From assembly GCA_964017065.1 (NCBI GenBank), contig OZ024787.1, positions 12,257,764 through 12,321,763 of the forward strand: DNA of 64,000 bases, written 5' to 3'. This document shows, piece after piece, positions 1 to 26,744 of this stretch. A model generated the notes under the pieces. The model saw only the letters and a program-made list of their open reading frames with translations. It was not told where the DNA came from and made no database searches. The translations under genes and the position numbers were made by a program. Positions within the stretch are counted from its first letter, which is position 1. Every line of letters starts with the position of its first letter. Origin of the DNA: Haliclona indistincta (Eukaryota > Porifera > Demospongiae > Haplosclerida > Chalinidae).

Positions 1-1502
1 AAAGTCTATGGTGTCTTTTGGCAGAGCAATTGTTGTTGCATCTCGTCCCGGGAGGGCTATTGTAAAGAGGAGTCCTGCTGGATAGTGGATAGAGAGTCCT
101 GCTGGATAGAGACATCACTCATTCTGCTAAACAGTATGTTTAATAAGATTCTCATAAACAGTGTGTGTGACTGGTGTTTTCCCCCTCACAGATCTGTCGC
201 CTGTTTGTATTGTCTTATCTTATTGTACTGTTTTAAACTGTTCAATCATACTTGACTATCACTGCATAGATAGAACAATACTAGCATGTTTTCAAGTCTT
301 TTCAAGAGCAAAAGTTTAGAGAGTTCAATCGTAGTCGTCTCTGGATGCATTTCTTGAACTTAAAGCCTTGCCGAGAGAAAAAGGTAAAATCAACATTGCT
401 ACTGGATGATCAAGAGGTCATTTACTTTGCTACTTGTGTCCAGACAAGGGCTTACACTTGGTTTGAGACTGTTGCGAGAAACAAAGAAAGAGAGAGAGGT
501 GTGGTCAACAATGTATGCAGCCAGCTATTGAGTCAGCAGCTTGGTGCTCTGTCTGAAGCACAAGCCAACACTATTCCTTTATACACACCAATACTAGTAA
601 ACTTGCCCTTTATACAGTATGCTCTCTGTAAGCTCCAATCGCTCGCAAAAGACGGTCGCGTGTCAATGCCATAGCTATCATTCGGTGGTACAGATAGAGT
701 ACGGTATGCCAGAAGCTCCAGGTAGCTGGTATAGCTTTGCAATGATGCCGTCTATATTGGTTCACAGTCGGGCACAAGAAGACGTTGCTCTCCATCGCTC
801 CAGTGTCCTGCTGAAATAGCACGCGATGTTGACAGAGACGCCAGCGGGACGATCTCGGTAGGCATGAGGCGGCGACACTGATCGGCAAGCCCCGCGGTGA
901 CTTCTAGAATCCATCTCGTCGTCAACAAAGGGCTTATGAGCACCTAGAGAGACACCATAGACAGTGTTAGCCATTGCGTAAATTTGAATTTGAACTTACA
1001 AAAGCAGCTGTTGATACTGTTTGTACAACGAGGAAGAACTTGAAGATAACCCAACTTTACCCCCAAAAGGGAACGTGTTCCCATGTCCCAGTATAAATTT
1101 CGACCATACCATTCGATACCTAAAAAGGCACTCTATCAAACCTGGGGCCGGCAAATAGAAAAAGTTTAAAGCTTTTCAAGCGACAGTCGTTCAAAATTTT
1201 AAAAAAACCATGTTTTTAGACCTCGCCAATACAATTGCAATTGAGCGACGGTCGCGACTTTCAACCCCGTTTTGGAACGCTTTCTCGCTGCCTTTCTGCA
1301 GCACTTTTTATACCAATCAGTAGCCAATGAGCTGAAGTTTGCTCTCTGGGGTAGGCAAATATAAATTTGTGTTCACGTCAGCCAGGATGACTGCTAGAAG
1401 TTCATCTCCCAATAGAACTAATACATTAACTAAGGGAAGTATACGGACACAAGTTAATTTAGTATACGGAAATTGTAACAGGATGTCGTTATTAGCTGGT
1501 AA
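1..1502. other. Unassigned sequence at window start
   Basis: I recognise no receptor exon or known protein here. Short open frames exist on both strands (for example 345-674 plus and 610-888 minus) but none shows a motif, splice context or resemblance to the receptor family. The expected C-lobe exons of gene 1 (DFG, DVWSYG and terminal exons) are absent from this stretch, so they are lost or lie left of the window. A palindromic CAATTGCAATTG occurs near 1230. It may be old transposon sequence; nothing firmer can be said. Confidence 0.4.
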
Positions 1503-7385
<5,883 letters not shown>

Positions 7386-7772
7386 TGCACGCTTGAAATG
7401 TTAGTCACTCAGAACTGTGTTCTAAGGACAAAATTAATGATCACATGCAGGTACCTCGTCGTTGAGGGCGGGGCTGGTACCGCCGTGTAGGGAATCTTAG
7501 TTCACCCCATCCTATACAGGATGGGATATGGTAATACGTCACAGTAATGTCAATGGTACTGGAGAAGCCTATACGTAGGAATCAGTCTCCAAGCTAATTA
7601 ACTAACAAAACTAAAGATCATGAATTCTCAGGCTAGAGTGGCGTGGCTTAGCGTTGAAGCTGTCAGTACCCTCTTGTGTGAGTAGTAGGGTGCAATTCAG
7701 TATCTTTACCGGCAGTAGCATTAGTTTATTTTAAATTTGCTTGAAACAATGTACAGTTGTAATAGTTTGTAG
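7386..7772. promoter_or_regulatory. Gene 1 upstream region, shared with gene 4
   Basis: The sequence upstream of the gene 1 start closely matches that upstream of gene 4 (22528-22895) and contains a GC-rich GGCGGGGCTGGTACCGCC block near 7460 that stands out from the AT-rich surroundings; a related GGTGGGGCTGG block lies upstream of gene 11 near 63855. Promoter function is inferred only from position and conservation. No TATA box is evident. Confidence 0.35.
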
Positions 7773-8003
7773 GTCAGAGTGCAGGTTAGAGGCAGACTCC
7801 AGAGGAGCCCCCAGCATGGTGGACTGAGAGTCACGACTCATGAGTAATCCACCTCAGTAGCTGATTGTCAGGTTGAGAGAGTCGGGAGAGGGCAATACTA
7901 AAAGATATCCTTCCTGATGCCTCAGGGTGCCTGCATACGGAAGAACATGCCAATGTATCATTGCCTTTACCAGCAATCCATCTGATACATGTACGACTGA
8001 GTA
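7773..8003 (-). pseudogene. Relict kinase terminal exons
   Basis: Positions 7773-7930 match the terminal kinase exon of the array (HPEASGR..SFSIALSRLSQPDNQLL followed by a damaged tail), with the normal stop codon lost. A short piece at 7968-8000 matches the end of the preceding 86-bp exon. The upstream kinase exons are absent. The same relict lies in the duplicate at 22899-23135, so decay began before the segmental duplication. Confidence 0.7.
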
Positions 8004-8225
8004 AATGTTGGTTACAATGTGATGTACAGTAGTAACTTGCACTCAAAGCAGCGAAGATAATAATTATTTGTAATAGAAATTTGTTCTGTTATGGTTTTCA
8101 GTTATGTAGAAAGTCTTTATACATGTACAGTAGAAACCCTCTATTCTGGTCACCCTTTGGGACCAAATAGTGTACTGATTACAGGAGTTGTTATAAATTC
8201 AAAATGTCGATTTGAGACCACATTA

Positions 8226-8592
<367 letters not shown>

Positions 8593-8814
8593 GTCCTTAT
8601 TTCAGGTGTGTCCACACTCCACAGTGAGGGGTTCTACTGTAATCATCTATAGGCAGTTAAACAGGATATAATGCCGCTATTTAAAATTATAATACACGTG
8701 TGCTGTATGACGGCGTGTATGGCTGTCATTAGTTGATTTTCTTGTAGATCAGAGAGTTTGGAACCAGATCACAAAAGTGATACAGAAATAATTGACTCTG
8801 CATGCAGTATAAAA

Positions 8815-8895
8815 TCTCATAGCAGCAATCCATCATAGTCTGATACACTGCTCTGGGACGTGTTTTGTAGAGGAGCTGGAGTCAATATCTAGTAT
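8815..8895 (-). pseudogene. Relict of the 86-bp kinase exon
   Basis: This piece resembles the 86-bp exon coding for [56 protein letters not shown] and ATATCTAGTAT blocks remain, but the proline-rich centre is scrambled. A sister copy is at 24830-24910. It is a decayed kinase fragment without flanking exons. Confidence 0.6.
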
Positions 8896-9279
8896 ATAGT
8901 ATCACATGAAAGAATATGGCATCATGCGGTGTGTGGACTGCTGAGAAGTGCAAGTATTAGGAGATTATCAGATGCTTTGTGCATACAACAACAAAAATTA
9001 CTAACAACATGAATTCAAGTATTAAATGTTAATGAACACACAAGTATGATCCATGCATGCATGTGATATCAACACAATAATTATGTTTTACTTGCATACT
9101 GAACATGATTGTTAGAAAAGAAATGAATGCTAATCTACTGATGAACTTGAAGGGAGTAGTACAAGGGTTAATTTACACACATACAGATCAATGATCATAC
9201 CATTGACTTTGAAAGATTAATACTGTTTTTCTACAGACAGTAAACGTATAAATTTGAGTCTTGTGTGAATCACTCGGTG
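8896..9279. repeat. Duplicated intergenic spacer
   Basis: No gene. The stretch downstream of gene 2 is homologous to the spacers at 32560-32859 and 40230-40554 (shared blocks such as CAGATGCTTTGTGCATAC and CACCATTGACTTTGA), showing that spacers were duplicated with the genes. Confidence 0.6.
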
Positions 9280-13467
<4,188 letters not shown>

Positions 13468-14543
13468 GTGAAGAAATAGCTGAACATAATAGTTAAAATA
13501 CGATCTAGCCAACTGAGGAAAATATAATCTTTCAACTTTTAGGGAATACCGCAAACTGCTACATGTATGTTAATATTAATTTTATAGGAAACAGTGGAAA
13601 TAGGAAACAGTGTAATTGATATAAAACTAGTTTCATTAACGCTTTGTAGGAAACACTATCTGACATTCAACAACAAAATCACTAACAATATGAAAGTAAA
13701 TGTAATGTAGTTAGATAAAATAATATAACAGCATAATTATTTCACTGATCCATGATTGTGTGAATGTGTTTGCAATGCAATGCAAATACACAATGGTCCA
13801 ATGCTGCATTGATGCACAATAGCTAAAACATGCTACAGTGTATGCCGTGTACAAGTTATAACAAGAAAAATGAGTTTTGAGTTGAATGAGGTGAGAGTGG
13901 AACAATCATGAGAAGGAAATGAGTTCTATCCTGGACAGAAATACTTACGAAATAAGAATGTTTAAGTGAAAAGAGGCCCTGAAAAAATAATGGTTGCAAT
14001 TGTACTGAAAAGGCGAAATAATTTACGCATGACTGCATGAAGGTGATAACATGAGTAAAAGAGTGCTATAATTCATGCTCTCTGGAATTTAAGTCAGTGA
14101 TCATTAACTCTGACAGATTCATTGTTTGCGCTAACTGTATCACCAGCTAGGATTTCAAAAATAGACTGACATTTCCGGCATGTGTAGCAAACAAAGATAA
14201 AACAACTAAATACCTGAACAGACAAGCAAATGCATCACTTCTGACACACCGGCTCTCCTTCCATCATAGATCTTCTTTTAGCTCTTCAAGCAGTCTCTCA
14301 ATTTCCTTATCTACCGATCAGTTAAACCTATTAGTATTTGTCTTGGTCTGATCACACGGGCTCCAAGAAGACTCTAGGTATCATATTCAAAACTCTTCAC
14401 ATGAACATTGCAAATGCAAAAACAGTTAATGTAAAGTCACACAAATGACGAGATAATTATAACTCCTATTTAGACAGATATTAACAAAGTTGTGATATTT
14501 TAGTCAGTCAGACTCCATACATATATTTACATGTACATTATTG
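13468..14543. other. Intergenic spacer between genes 2 and 3
   Basis: No exon recognised. About 13700-14540 is clearly homologous to 54000-54975, the spacer downstream of gene 10, so genes 3 and 10 were duplicated together with their 3' flanks. Short minus-strand open frames here have no support. Confidence 0.6.
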
Positions 14544-17914
<3,371 letters not shown>

Positions 17915-17925
17915 ATCAATAAGAG

Positions 17926-20900
17926 TTATAGCCGATATCCAGTATCAATAAGAGTTATAGCCTACAAAAAATCTATACTTTTCTGCTCGATAAAATTAAT
18001 GTACACATTATTGTACATGTAACTCTTACTTCGTGGTTTGCTTTCCCTTCAAATGGTTTGTGTCCCAGACTCCATACCTCATACATGAGCACACCAAAGC
18101 TCCACACATCACTGGCTGTGGAGTACTTCTTGTAATGAATAGCCTACAGTGAACAAGCAGGGAACTACTATAATTGCTTATTTGGCTTAAAATACCTCAG
18201 GAGCGGTCCACTTGATAGGAATCTTTCCTCTCTGAGACACATAATAGTCGCTGTCAGACAAATCACGAGACATCCCAAAGTCTGCAATCTGCATGTATAA
18301 TAGAATTTTCTTGAATAATGTACCGTGGCACAATATAATAGTCTCTCACCTTACACGTGTTCTGGTCATCCACTAGGATGTTCCTGGCAGCAAGATCTCT
18401 GTGAACAAAGCTTTTCTTGGAAAGGTACTCCATACCTGAGGCAATCTGACGACAGTACCCCAGCAACACGTTAGGCAGTGATGATGGAGCCAGCTCTCCT
18501 GGACTAAAAGATTTACTATTTGATAGAAACTATAGAGATGCTTACAGTAAGCATACTAACTGACATTGGTCTGAGTGTGTGTAGATACTCTCTGAGGTCT
18601 CCATTCTTCACCAACTCCAACACTATCATTGTCTATCAAGAGGATCTCATAGTGCTATTAGACTGATAAACATGTCACTCACTGGTTCTGCCACAGTGAC
18701 CACTCCATGCAATGTGACAATGTTAGCATGATGGAACTGGCCCATGATGGCTGCCTCCTGTAGGAACTTGACCTTCTCCACATCAGATGCTTCATTCTTT
18801 AGTGTCTTTATGGCAACATCCACAGGTCCATCAGGAGAGGTCCACACTCCTTTCTCCACCCATCCAAACTGTCCTGAACCAAGATGCTCACCAATCCTAA
18901 TTCAACATCATATCATGTATACAGTGATTCAGTAGAACTAGACTCACTTTATGTGTTGTCTCACAATCTCTCTGTATCTCTTATCAGCTAACTGACTATA
19001 AATGGCCTCACAATCATTTGCTGGCTCCCAATAATGAACTGTCTCTTCAAAGAATGAATGATTCAGGGTGTTATATTCCTCGCCCTGTTAAAATTATCAT
19101 AATTGTCTCTCAGTATCGTAAATTGTTATACATGTACCTGTGTTGCACATGAGTAAATGCTCTCATTAAATTCGTAGTGACCATTGGATTTATTGAATTC
19201 ATTTCTGTGTGACTGTATAATGAAGAGAGAGAGGAATAAATCTCGTTATCAATGTTACTACAAAACGTCACTTAGTGCCTATGATATGCAACTTTTGATT
19301 TGCAATTGTTGGTAGCAGAGGTAAACTAGTCTATTATGTTGTATACCGTTGACAATGAATTCGTTGGTACTGGTAAGTTAGTCATATAGTGTCTCACCAA
19401 TGTGGGCACAATGATTCCCCATTGGTATGTTGGTGAGTTGGTGGTGATTATTGGCTGTTGAGGCAGTCTCATACTTGGTTGTTCCTATACGTACATAGGG
19501 TTAAATTTAAACTGACTGTGTGTATTATACTATGAGTAATATCTTACAACTGAAACAGCTTGAGATGTGTCCATTGGTAAAACTGAGTATGTTGAGTTGT
19601 ACAGCTCCAGCAATGTGGGTGGAATATTATCTGTGAAAACAATACTTAAACCTAACTGGATGTTGCTAGAATTACCACAGTCATCTGCTCCCGGTTTCTT
19701 TGATCTTCTTTTGACTGCAATCAGTATAACAGCAACTCCAATCACAGTTATAGGCAGTAATATTGCTACCAAAGCTGTTGCTGCAATAGCCGCTGTTGTA
19801 TCTAACTCCTTGGCTACTGTTCCCTCCATAGTGGGAAATACGCTGGGTGTGGTTTCAGGGACAGCCACCATGGCACCTGTACTGCTATGTCCTATAGTAT
19901 GAAAAATTGCTCATGATGATGTCATACAACAAGTACATAAAATATTATGTCATAAAACAAGGATTCACTTTCTTGGTACCATTATTGGTCATTCCTTCTT
20001 TCATTGTTGATAAGGAAACAAGTTATTTTGCCCATTTGTGTGTGTGTACATTATTATAATAAATGGTTATTTGCATTTTGATGCATGCTCTCACTCACCC
20101 ATCAAGGATGCTGTGGTGCTCAGTATTATTGAATTTACTAGAGTCACTGGTTTACTTGTCTTGGAACTGGTTGCAATGTTTTCAAAAATTGCTGAAGAAG
20201 AGCTTTGAGTGTTACTTGGAGTATTTATTGCACTTTTCGATGATAAAGATGTCATACCAGTACTGGTTTCTAGTTTAGACATTGATGATACAGTTGACGT
20301 GGTTTCAATAGGTATTGATGATTCAGATGAAGTTTGAGTTACTGTAGTCACCATCATTGCGTCAGCACTGGTAGGAATTACTGCAGGAGGTGATGTGTTG
20401 ATAGAAGTAACCATAGTCACGGTATTGGTTCTCGAAGTGCCTGGAATAGTGGCCTTGGTTACTGTTCCCTCCATAGTGGGAGATACGCTGGGTGTGGTTT
20501 CAAAGACAGTTACCATGGCACCTGTACCGCTATGTCCTATAGTATGAAAAATTGCTCATGATGATATCATACAACGAGTACATATGTCATAAAACAAGGA
20601 TTCACTTTCTTGGTACCATTATTGGTCATTCCTTTTTTCATTGCTGATAAGGAAACAAGTTATTTTGCCCATTTGTGTGTGTGTACATTATTATAATAAA
20701 TGGTTATTTGCATTATGATGCATGCTCTCACTCACCTATCAAGGATGCTGTGGTGCTCAGTATTATTGAATTTACTAGAGTCACTGGTTTACTTGTCTTG
20801 GAATTGGTTGCAATGCTGTCAAAAATTGCGGAAGAAGAGCTTTGAGTATTACTTGGAGTATTAACAATTGCACTTTTCGATGATAAAGATGTCATACCAC

Positions 20901-22527
20901 TACTGGTTTCTAGTTTAGACATTGATGGTACTATAGTCTCAGTTATGGTTTCAATAGGCATTGATGATTCAGATGAATTATGAATAACTGTAGTCACCAT
21001 CATTACGTCAGCACTGGTAGGAATTACTGGAGGTGATGTGTTGATAGAAGTAACCATAGTCACAGTATTGGTTCTCGAAGTGCCTGGAATAGTGGTTATG
21101 GTTAGAGGAGTATTAAAATGCACACATCATGTGCATTAATAAACATACGTACTTGAGTCAGTTAAAAACGCGTTATAAGTAGAAGATGCGATGGCTATAT
21201 AAAAATTAAAGGCAACAATTTCAATATGTAAACATGTCAGTGTAATAAGATGACATTATACCACATGAAATTTTCAATTGTCACAAAATTTTATGCAAGA
21301 AATGAGCATTATACCTGATGTACTGATCTCCACAGTCACTAGTGGGTAGTCATAATATTCATCAGGATTACCAAGAGTCACAGTAGAAAGTGTATTATTG
21401 CCTTCCTCATAGTTCACAGGACCATCATGTTTCTGATAATACACAACTAAAGCACTGTCCATACTACTAGGTTGGTACACTCCCAGTATGTCTCCCTCCT
21501 GGAACTCCAGTGGTGTGGTAAGGGTGTACTCAGCAACATTGTAAACTAGTGCGATAAAAGAGAGCAGGCTAGAATTTGTCTTTGTGTAGCTAGTCCCTCC
21601 AGTATTCTGCCATATTTGTAGCTCAGGCTGCGAAGGCTTGTTATTACCTGTAGTACCTCCCACTATCCACTTGGTAATAAAGCCATTACAGGTGAAGGTG
21701 ATGTCAGGAAAGACATACTGTTCCTCACTAATTCTTGTCACATCATTGATATTGATGTCCAGTGCACCTTGCCTCAGGACAGAATGACTAGAAAAACTAC
21801 CAGTACAGCTGGATGAACCTGTTGTGATACATAGATAACAAAATTCAATGTTATCTTTCTGTTATACGTACTAACCTGTAACTGGTGATATAAGAACTAG
21901 CTCATCACTTTTATCTGAAAGATCAGGTATGCTAATTGGCGATGTAGGATTTTCACCAAGTTCATAAGTAGTAGCAGTTGCTGATCTGTAGTACACTATC
22001 ACTATACTTTTATCCTTAGCTGGTTGATACACTCCCAACTTATCTTCACTCTGGAACGACATGGGAGTGGTCATATTATACTGGAGCACTCCATCAGGAC
22101 TGAATACTCCTGTATTCAGTTGCAACTGTTCACTGGCATGCTTGTTGTACGTGTTACCACCAGTATTTCTCCATAACTGTATCTCAGGATACTCTACTCT
22201 ATCTTTACCAGTTCTGTACAGTCCAACAAAAAGAAGTCCAGTCATGGTTCCACTGCAGTTGAAGCTCTCATCAAGCAACCTGAACTTTCCATCCAGACTA
22301 TTCTCATTGACAGTATTTCCGTTAGAGATCTTCTCAGCTCTCTTCCTGAGCAGATCTAACTCCATAAACCCGCTAGTACAGCCATTGATCACAGCTGAGT
22401 GGTCACGAGAAGAATACGTAAAAGTTTTTCATAATATTATTATGTTAAACAATACGCCAAGCTCACCTTTATTAGAGACGAGTAGCACACTAAAAACAGT
22501 AAGAAAAGAACCCGCAAAGACGGTCAT
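17926..22527 (-). pseudogene. Gene 4: receptor tyrosine kinase truncated at its 3' end
   Basis: Exons: signal 22467-22527, D1 21876-22394, D2 21315-21818, Ser/Thr stalk 20736-21083 and 20099-20536, TM/juxtamembrane 19548-19891, 19398-19484, 19138-19212, 18948-19084, N-lobe 18683-18896, 18565-18632, HRD 18350-18503, DFG 18196-18288, 18030-18143, then a damaged last exon 17926-17961. Summed length is 3192 nt, an open frame of 1063 codons. The last exon reads AITLIDTGYRL then stop, because the deletion junction with gene 3 removed the remainder of the 86-bp exon and the terminal exon. The C-lobe end (helices G-I, including the conserved Arg of ASGRPSF) is missing, so normal kinase folding is doubtful. 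It is nearly identical to gene 1, but its second stalk exon is uninterrupted. Confidence 0.85.
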
Positions 22528-22898
22528 TGCACGCTTGAAATGTTAGTCACTCAGAACTGTGTTCAAGGGCAAATGAGGCCAGCCCTCACATGTACCTCGT
22601 CGTTTAGGGCGGGGCTGGTACCGCCGTGTAGGGAATCTTAGTTCACCCATAGGTTCACCCCATATTATACAGGATGTTAATACGTCACAGTAATGTCAAT
22701 AGTGAAGCCTATTGGAATCAGTGTCCAAGCTAACTAACAAAACTAAAGACATACTCACAGAATTATCAGGCTAGAGTGGTGTGGAAGCTGTCACAGTAAC
22801 TTCTTGTGTGAGTAGTAGTGCAATTCAGTACCTTTACCGGCAGTAGCATTAGTTTATTTTTGCTTGAATTCGAAACAATGTACAGTTGTAATAGTTTG

Positions 22899-23135
22899 TA
22901 GGTCAGAGTGCAGGTTAGAGGCAGTCTCCATGAGGATCCCCCAGCACGGTGGGCTGAGGGTCACGAGCAATAGTGTCTGTCCACTTCAGTAGCTGATTGT
23001 CAGGTTGAAAGAGTCGGGAGAGGACAATACTAAAAGATGTCCTTCCTGGTGCCTCAGGGTGCCTGCATGCGGAAGAACATGCCCTTAAATTATACGTATC
23101 ATTGCCTTTACCAGCAATCCATCTGATACATGCAC
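22899..23135 (-). pseudogene. Relict kinase terminal exons, duplicate copy
   Basis: Sister of the relict at 7773-8003: 22899-23062 matches the terminal kinase exon (LSQPDNQLLKW region recognisable) and 23112-23135 the end of the 86-bp exon. No intact frame with a proper stop and no other kinase exons adjoin it. Confidence 0.65.
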
Positions 23136-23265
23136 GACTGAGTAAATGCTGTTGTTTACAATGTGAGATACATGTACATGTAGTAACTTGCGCTCAATGC
23201 AGCGCAGATAATAATTATAATAGAAATTTTGTTCTATTATGGTTTTCAGTTATGTAGTAAGTCTA

Positions 23266-24484
23266 TTAGGGAGGCACGTTAGTGCTTCTTAGGGAGGCAC
23301 GGTAGTGCTTCCCTATGTAGGGTTGAACGGAAAAACAAGATGGCGGCTACATACAATGTATTAGCGTTCAAACGCTGATATTTCCGCCTGGTGATGCATT
23401 TATACGGCCAAAGACACTTCGATCTGCTATCTGGCGTTGCCCCATCTTACAGTAGCAAGGAGATTGCTCGAAATTGTTGCTAAAGTGACGAACCTGGAAA
23501 CGGTGAAAATCGAGTTTCGTCATCTTCGTTTTCTTCTTCTTTCTTCTTCCGCTCGCCTAGCGCCTTTACGCGAGCAGTGCCGAGACCAAAACACCCACGA
23601 ACAGTCGTGAAATTCTCCTGGCAGGTGCCTTTTGAACATTGTTTTTAGCGAAACGGCGATCTAAATTCCGCGAGTTCTCGATCGTGATCCATTGTCAGCT
23701 AAGTGTTAGGCGCCATTATTGTGATTGCGCAATACGCACGTGACCAAGCAGTGGCTAGCGCACGTGACCAAGCACTAGCTAAGTATAGCTTCAGTATCGC
23801 CCCGCCGTATGAATCACGGAGAACACATATTTGTCTGGAGTCTTAGAATAACGGCAAGCTCGTGTAGGATCACCATTCTGCGCTTGCCAGATAATTATAA
23901 CCGACGTACAGGTCTACAAACAAGTGTGGGCGGGGCTCAAATGCACTGCATGCATGCGTAGGCGAGCTGATATGTACACCATAACAATCATTTTTAGCTA
24001 CAAGTTTAAAATTGTTAATAATAAAGAAAAGCCATCAGCAACAGGAAAACTAAACCAATGGTGGAAACCATGACAAAGACGGCTCAGTACGTGTATGATA
24101 TTGAACTGCACTTCACTGAAAAAGAAAAAAGGACACAAACAAGAAAATAAAAAGATTTCTGTCGAAATCAAAAGAATGCCGGTAGGGTTGTGAAATCTAC
24201 TACTGTACTACAATGTAATCTAACAAGGAACAAGCATGGAATATGGTAACACGATTGACTTGCTAACAGACCATAGATCCCTACATCAGTGGCTGTCAAC
24301 AGCAATTAGCTGAAATAGCTATAGCCAACCACAGCAGCCACTGATGTAGGGATCTATGGTCTGTTAGCAAGTCAATCGTGTTACCATATTCCATGCTTGT
24401 TCCTTGTTAGATTACATTGTAGACCAGTAGTAGATTTCACAACCCTACATCCTTTTGATTTCGACAAATCTTTTTATTTTCTTG
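23266..24484 (+). mobile_element. Foldback element family 1, copy B
   Basis: This is a full-length copy of about 1.2 kb. It starts TTAGGGAGGCAC with a GGGAGGCAC/GTGCTTCCC hairpin (the first 25 bp are partly duplicated here), passes through AAGATGGCGGCTACATAC and ends with a long hairpin, left arm 24141-24297 and right arm 24331-24484. The equivalent place in the left segmental copy (about 8117) is uninterrupted, so the insertion postdates the duplication. No target duplication longer than one or two bases is apparent. Confidence 0.85.
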
Positions 24485-24829
24485 TATACATGTACATGCA
24501 GTGAAACTATTCTGGTCACCATTTGGGATTACAAGAGTTGTTTTAAAATTAATTCAAAGTTTCGATTTAGGACCACATTACAGTGTATGTGCGTGTCCTT
24601 ATTTCAGGTGTGTCCACACTCCACAGTGAGGGGTTCCACTGTAGCCATCTATAGGCAGTTAAACAGGATATAATGCCGCTATTTAAAATTATAATACACG
24701 TATGCTGTATGACGGTGTGTCTTGTCTGTCCACTGTATTAGTTGATTTTCTAGTAGATCAGAGAGCCTGGAACAAGATCCCACTGAAAGTGATACAGACA
24801 TAATTGAAACTGCATGCAGTATAAATTCT

Positions 24830-24910
24830 CATAGCAGCAATTCATCATAATCTGATACACTGCTCTGGGACGTGTTGAAGAGGAGCTGGTGTTGATATCT
24901 AGTATAGTAT
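24830..24910 (-). pseudogene. Relict of the 86-bp kinase exon, duplicate copy
   Basis: Sister of 8815-8895: AGCAATTCATCAT, TGATACACTGCTCTGGGAC and GATATCTAGTAT blocks are conserved with the 86-bp kinase exon, and the centre is degenerate. It is a decayed fragment only. Confidence 0.55.
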
Positions 24911-25019
24911 CACATGAGAGAATATGGAGCATCATGCGGTGTGTGTACTGCTGATAAGTGCAAGTATTAGGACCAGTACCTTCTCGGTATTAAAAATAGC
25001 ATAAAATTATTAGTAGATT

Positions 25020-25490
25020 TGAAATCTATATACCATCAGACATAGTTGATTTTAGTTTGCTTGCTCTTCTTTGATTAAAAATCAATTTCACAGTCAGTAC
25101 TAGTACTGCATGCTATAGTATGGTGAGTATTATCATCACTGCAATCACCATTGTTACATTAGTACAAGACTGATGACTGAGTTGCTGTGTCCTCCAGAGA
25201 GGGAGACTGGGTGCAGTTGTTGTAGAGGCAATTGCTGTGCCTTATTATCAGTGGTGTGAGAAATAAAGACCCATTTAAAATTAGCTTTCTAACAGGAATT
25301 TCATTCAGAATCTGTACAATTGCAATATTTCATATCATTTTTATTTAACAAAATTAAGAGTATCATGCTTTTATTGATGCATTTTTTGTGTATTCACTTG
25401 CTTCTATATAGGATGCTGTTCGGGCAATATAGCTTGAAAGGTGGTTAGTGGATTTCAATTGTATATTGGTACTCGATCAGAAGCTCAGGT
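25020..25490 (-). pseudogene. Relict TM and stalk exons of a further receptor
   Basis: About 25040-25240 is a degraded copy of the TM exon at 27204-27401 (shared CACAGTCAGTAC, ATCATCACTGCAATCACC, GAGACTGGGTGCAGTTG), and 25400-25460 resembles the stalk exon at 27469-27528. Frames are broken. It adjoins the HRD-exon relict at 25500-25570, an order that never occurs in an intact unit, so two decayed receptors have been joined here. Confidence 0.55.
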
Positions 25491-26074
25491 AGTATACGGC
25501 CATACCTGCATGAGGCAATCTGATGATTGTACCCCAGCAGGTACGTAGTGATGGTTGGGCCAGCTATCCAGTAGCTATAGCTGCCAATGATTCTATAATA
25601 TCTTGTTAACATTAACACTACATCATGGACTGATGAATATGAATAGACAGCTAATAATTGTTAGTGTGACTCACACACATTGCTCTAGATAAATACTGTC
25701 TTAAGTCTCCATTCTTCACCAGCTCGATCCAACTCCATCATTGTCTAACAAGAGGATCTCATAGTGCTATTAGACTGCATGATATTAACATGTCACTCCA
25801 GTGTCACTCACTGGTTCTGCCACAGTGACCACTCCATGCAATGTGACAATTTCAGCATGATGGAACTGGCCCATGATGGCTGCCTCCTGTAGGAACTTGA
25901 CTTTCTCTGTTTTTCTTTCGTTTATTAGTGTCTTCATGGCAACGTCCATGGATCCATCAGCCATCAGGAGAGGTCAAAACTAGGTTCCACCGATCAAAAT
26001 TGCCCTGAACCATGATACTCGCCAATCCTAATTCACACAGCTCCCAATATTGCATCTCAGACTGATAAAATTAA

Positions 26075-26260
26075 TTATCATTGCCGATAGGCAATAGTAG
26101 AGAATAGTAGAGATATGTAGAGATATGTAGGGATGACCTCGAATTAAGATGGCGGTTATACTCATGTGTGAAAATGAGTTTTTGCACATATCTCTACTAT
26201 TATACATTTGTACTGCATTTTAACTATCTCTACATGTGTCATTAAAATTAAAATTGAAGA
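26075..26260 (+). mobile_element. Foldback element family 2, 5' end fragment
   Basis: This shares with 37045-37175 the terminal hairpin ATTGCCGAT.GGCAAT, the block TAGGGATGACCTCGAA, the phrase AAGATGGCGGYTA and the following GTGAAAATGAGTTTTTGCAC stretch. The rest of the element is missing. There is no coding capacity. Confidence 0.7.
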
Positions 26261-26744
26261 TCTCTATCCTCAGTGAATTCGTAGCCTAGCTAGACTGAGA
26301 ATCAATGGAATCTTCTTGGTAACAAATAGTCTGTAACTATTGACTTTTGTACATGCATGTACAAAAAATAATAATAAAACTCCAAAAAATTAATAATAGT
26401 TAGCCGGCTGGAGGTGTATTCTACATTGAGAGCAATAGAAAGTTTAAAGGACTTAACTATAATACAGTAGCTATATACCGGCTGTACAGTATTATTAATT
26501 TGTCAGTTCTTCAACTGTGTAGGTACAACAATTCTCCACTAGTCTACTCTGTTTTCAGTTGCTGCCTTGTGACTGCATGGTTGCTCCTGTATTCAAATTT
26601 GATTATGATTTATAAACTACACCTTTTTACTGGTATCTTACATATGGAGCAGCCTGCGCTGTGTGGAGTGGTGTGCTGGTGTAGAGAGTGTTGTTCAGTT
26701 CAAGCAATGTTGGCTGCTGATAAATATGAGTGCTGTGATCAGTT

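Larger units (their letters stand above)
18310..24960. repeat. Recent segmental duplication of 2570-9000
   Basis: Exons, introns, upstream region and relict kinase exons of the gene 1 block reappear in the same order here. Differences are chiefly insertions made afterwards: foldback copy A and the MITE in the left copy, foldback copy B in the right copy, and the TG tract expanded only in the left copy. Alignment was by eye, so no identity value is given. Confidence 0.85.

Noticed and set aside
345..974. Overlapping open frames at the left edge on both strands
   Set aside because: No recognisable domain, no similarity to the array, and competing frames of similar length.
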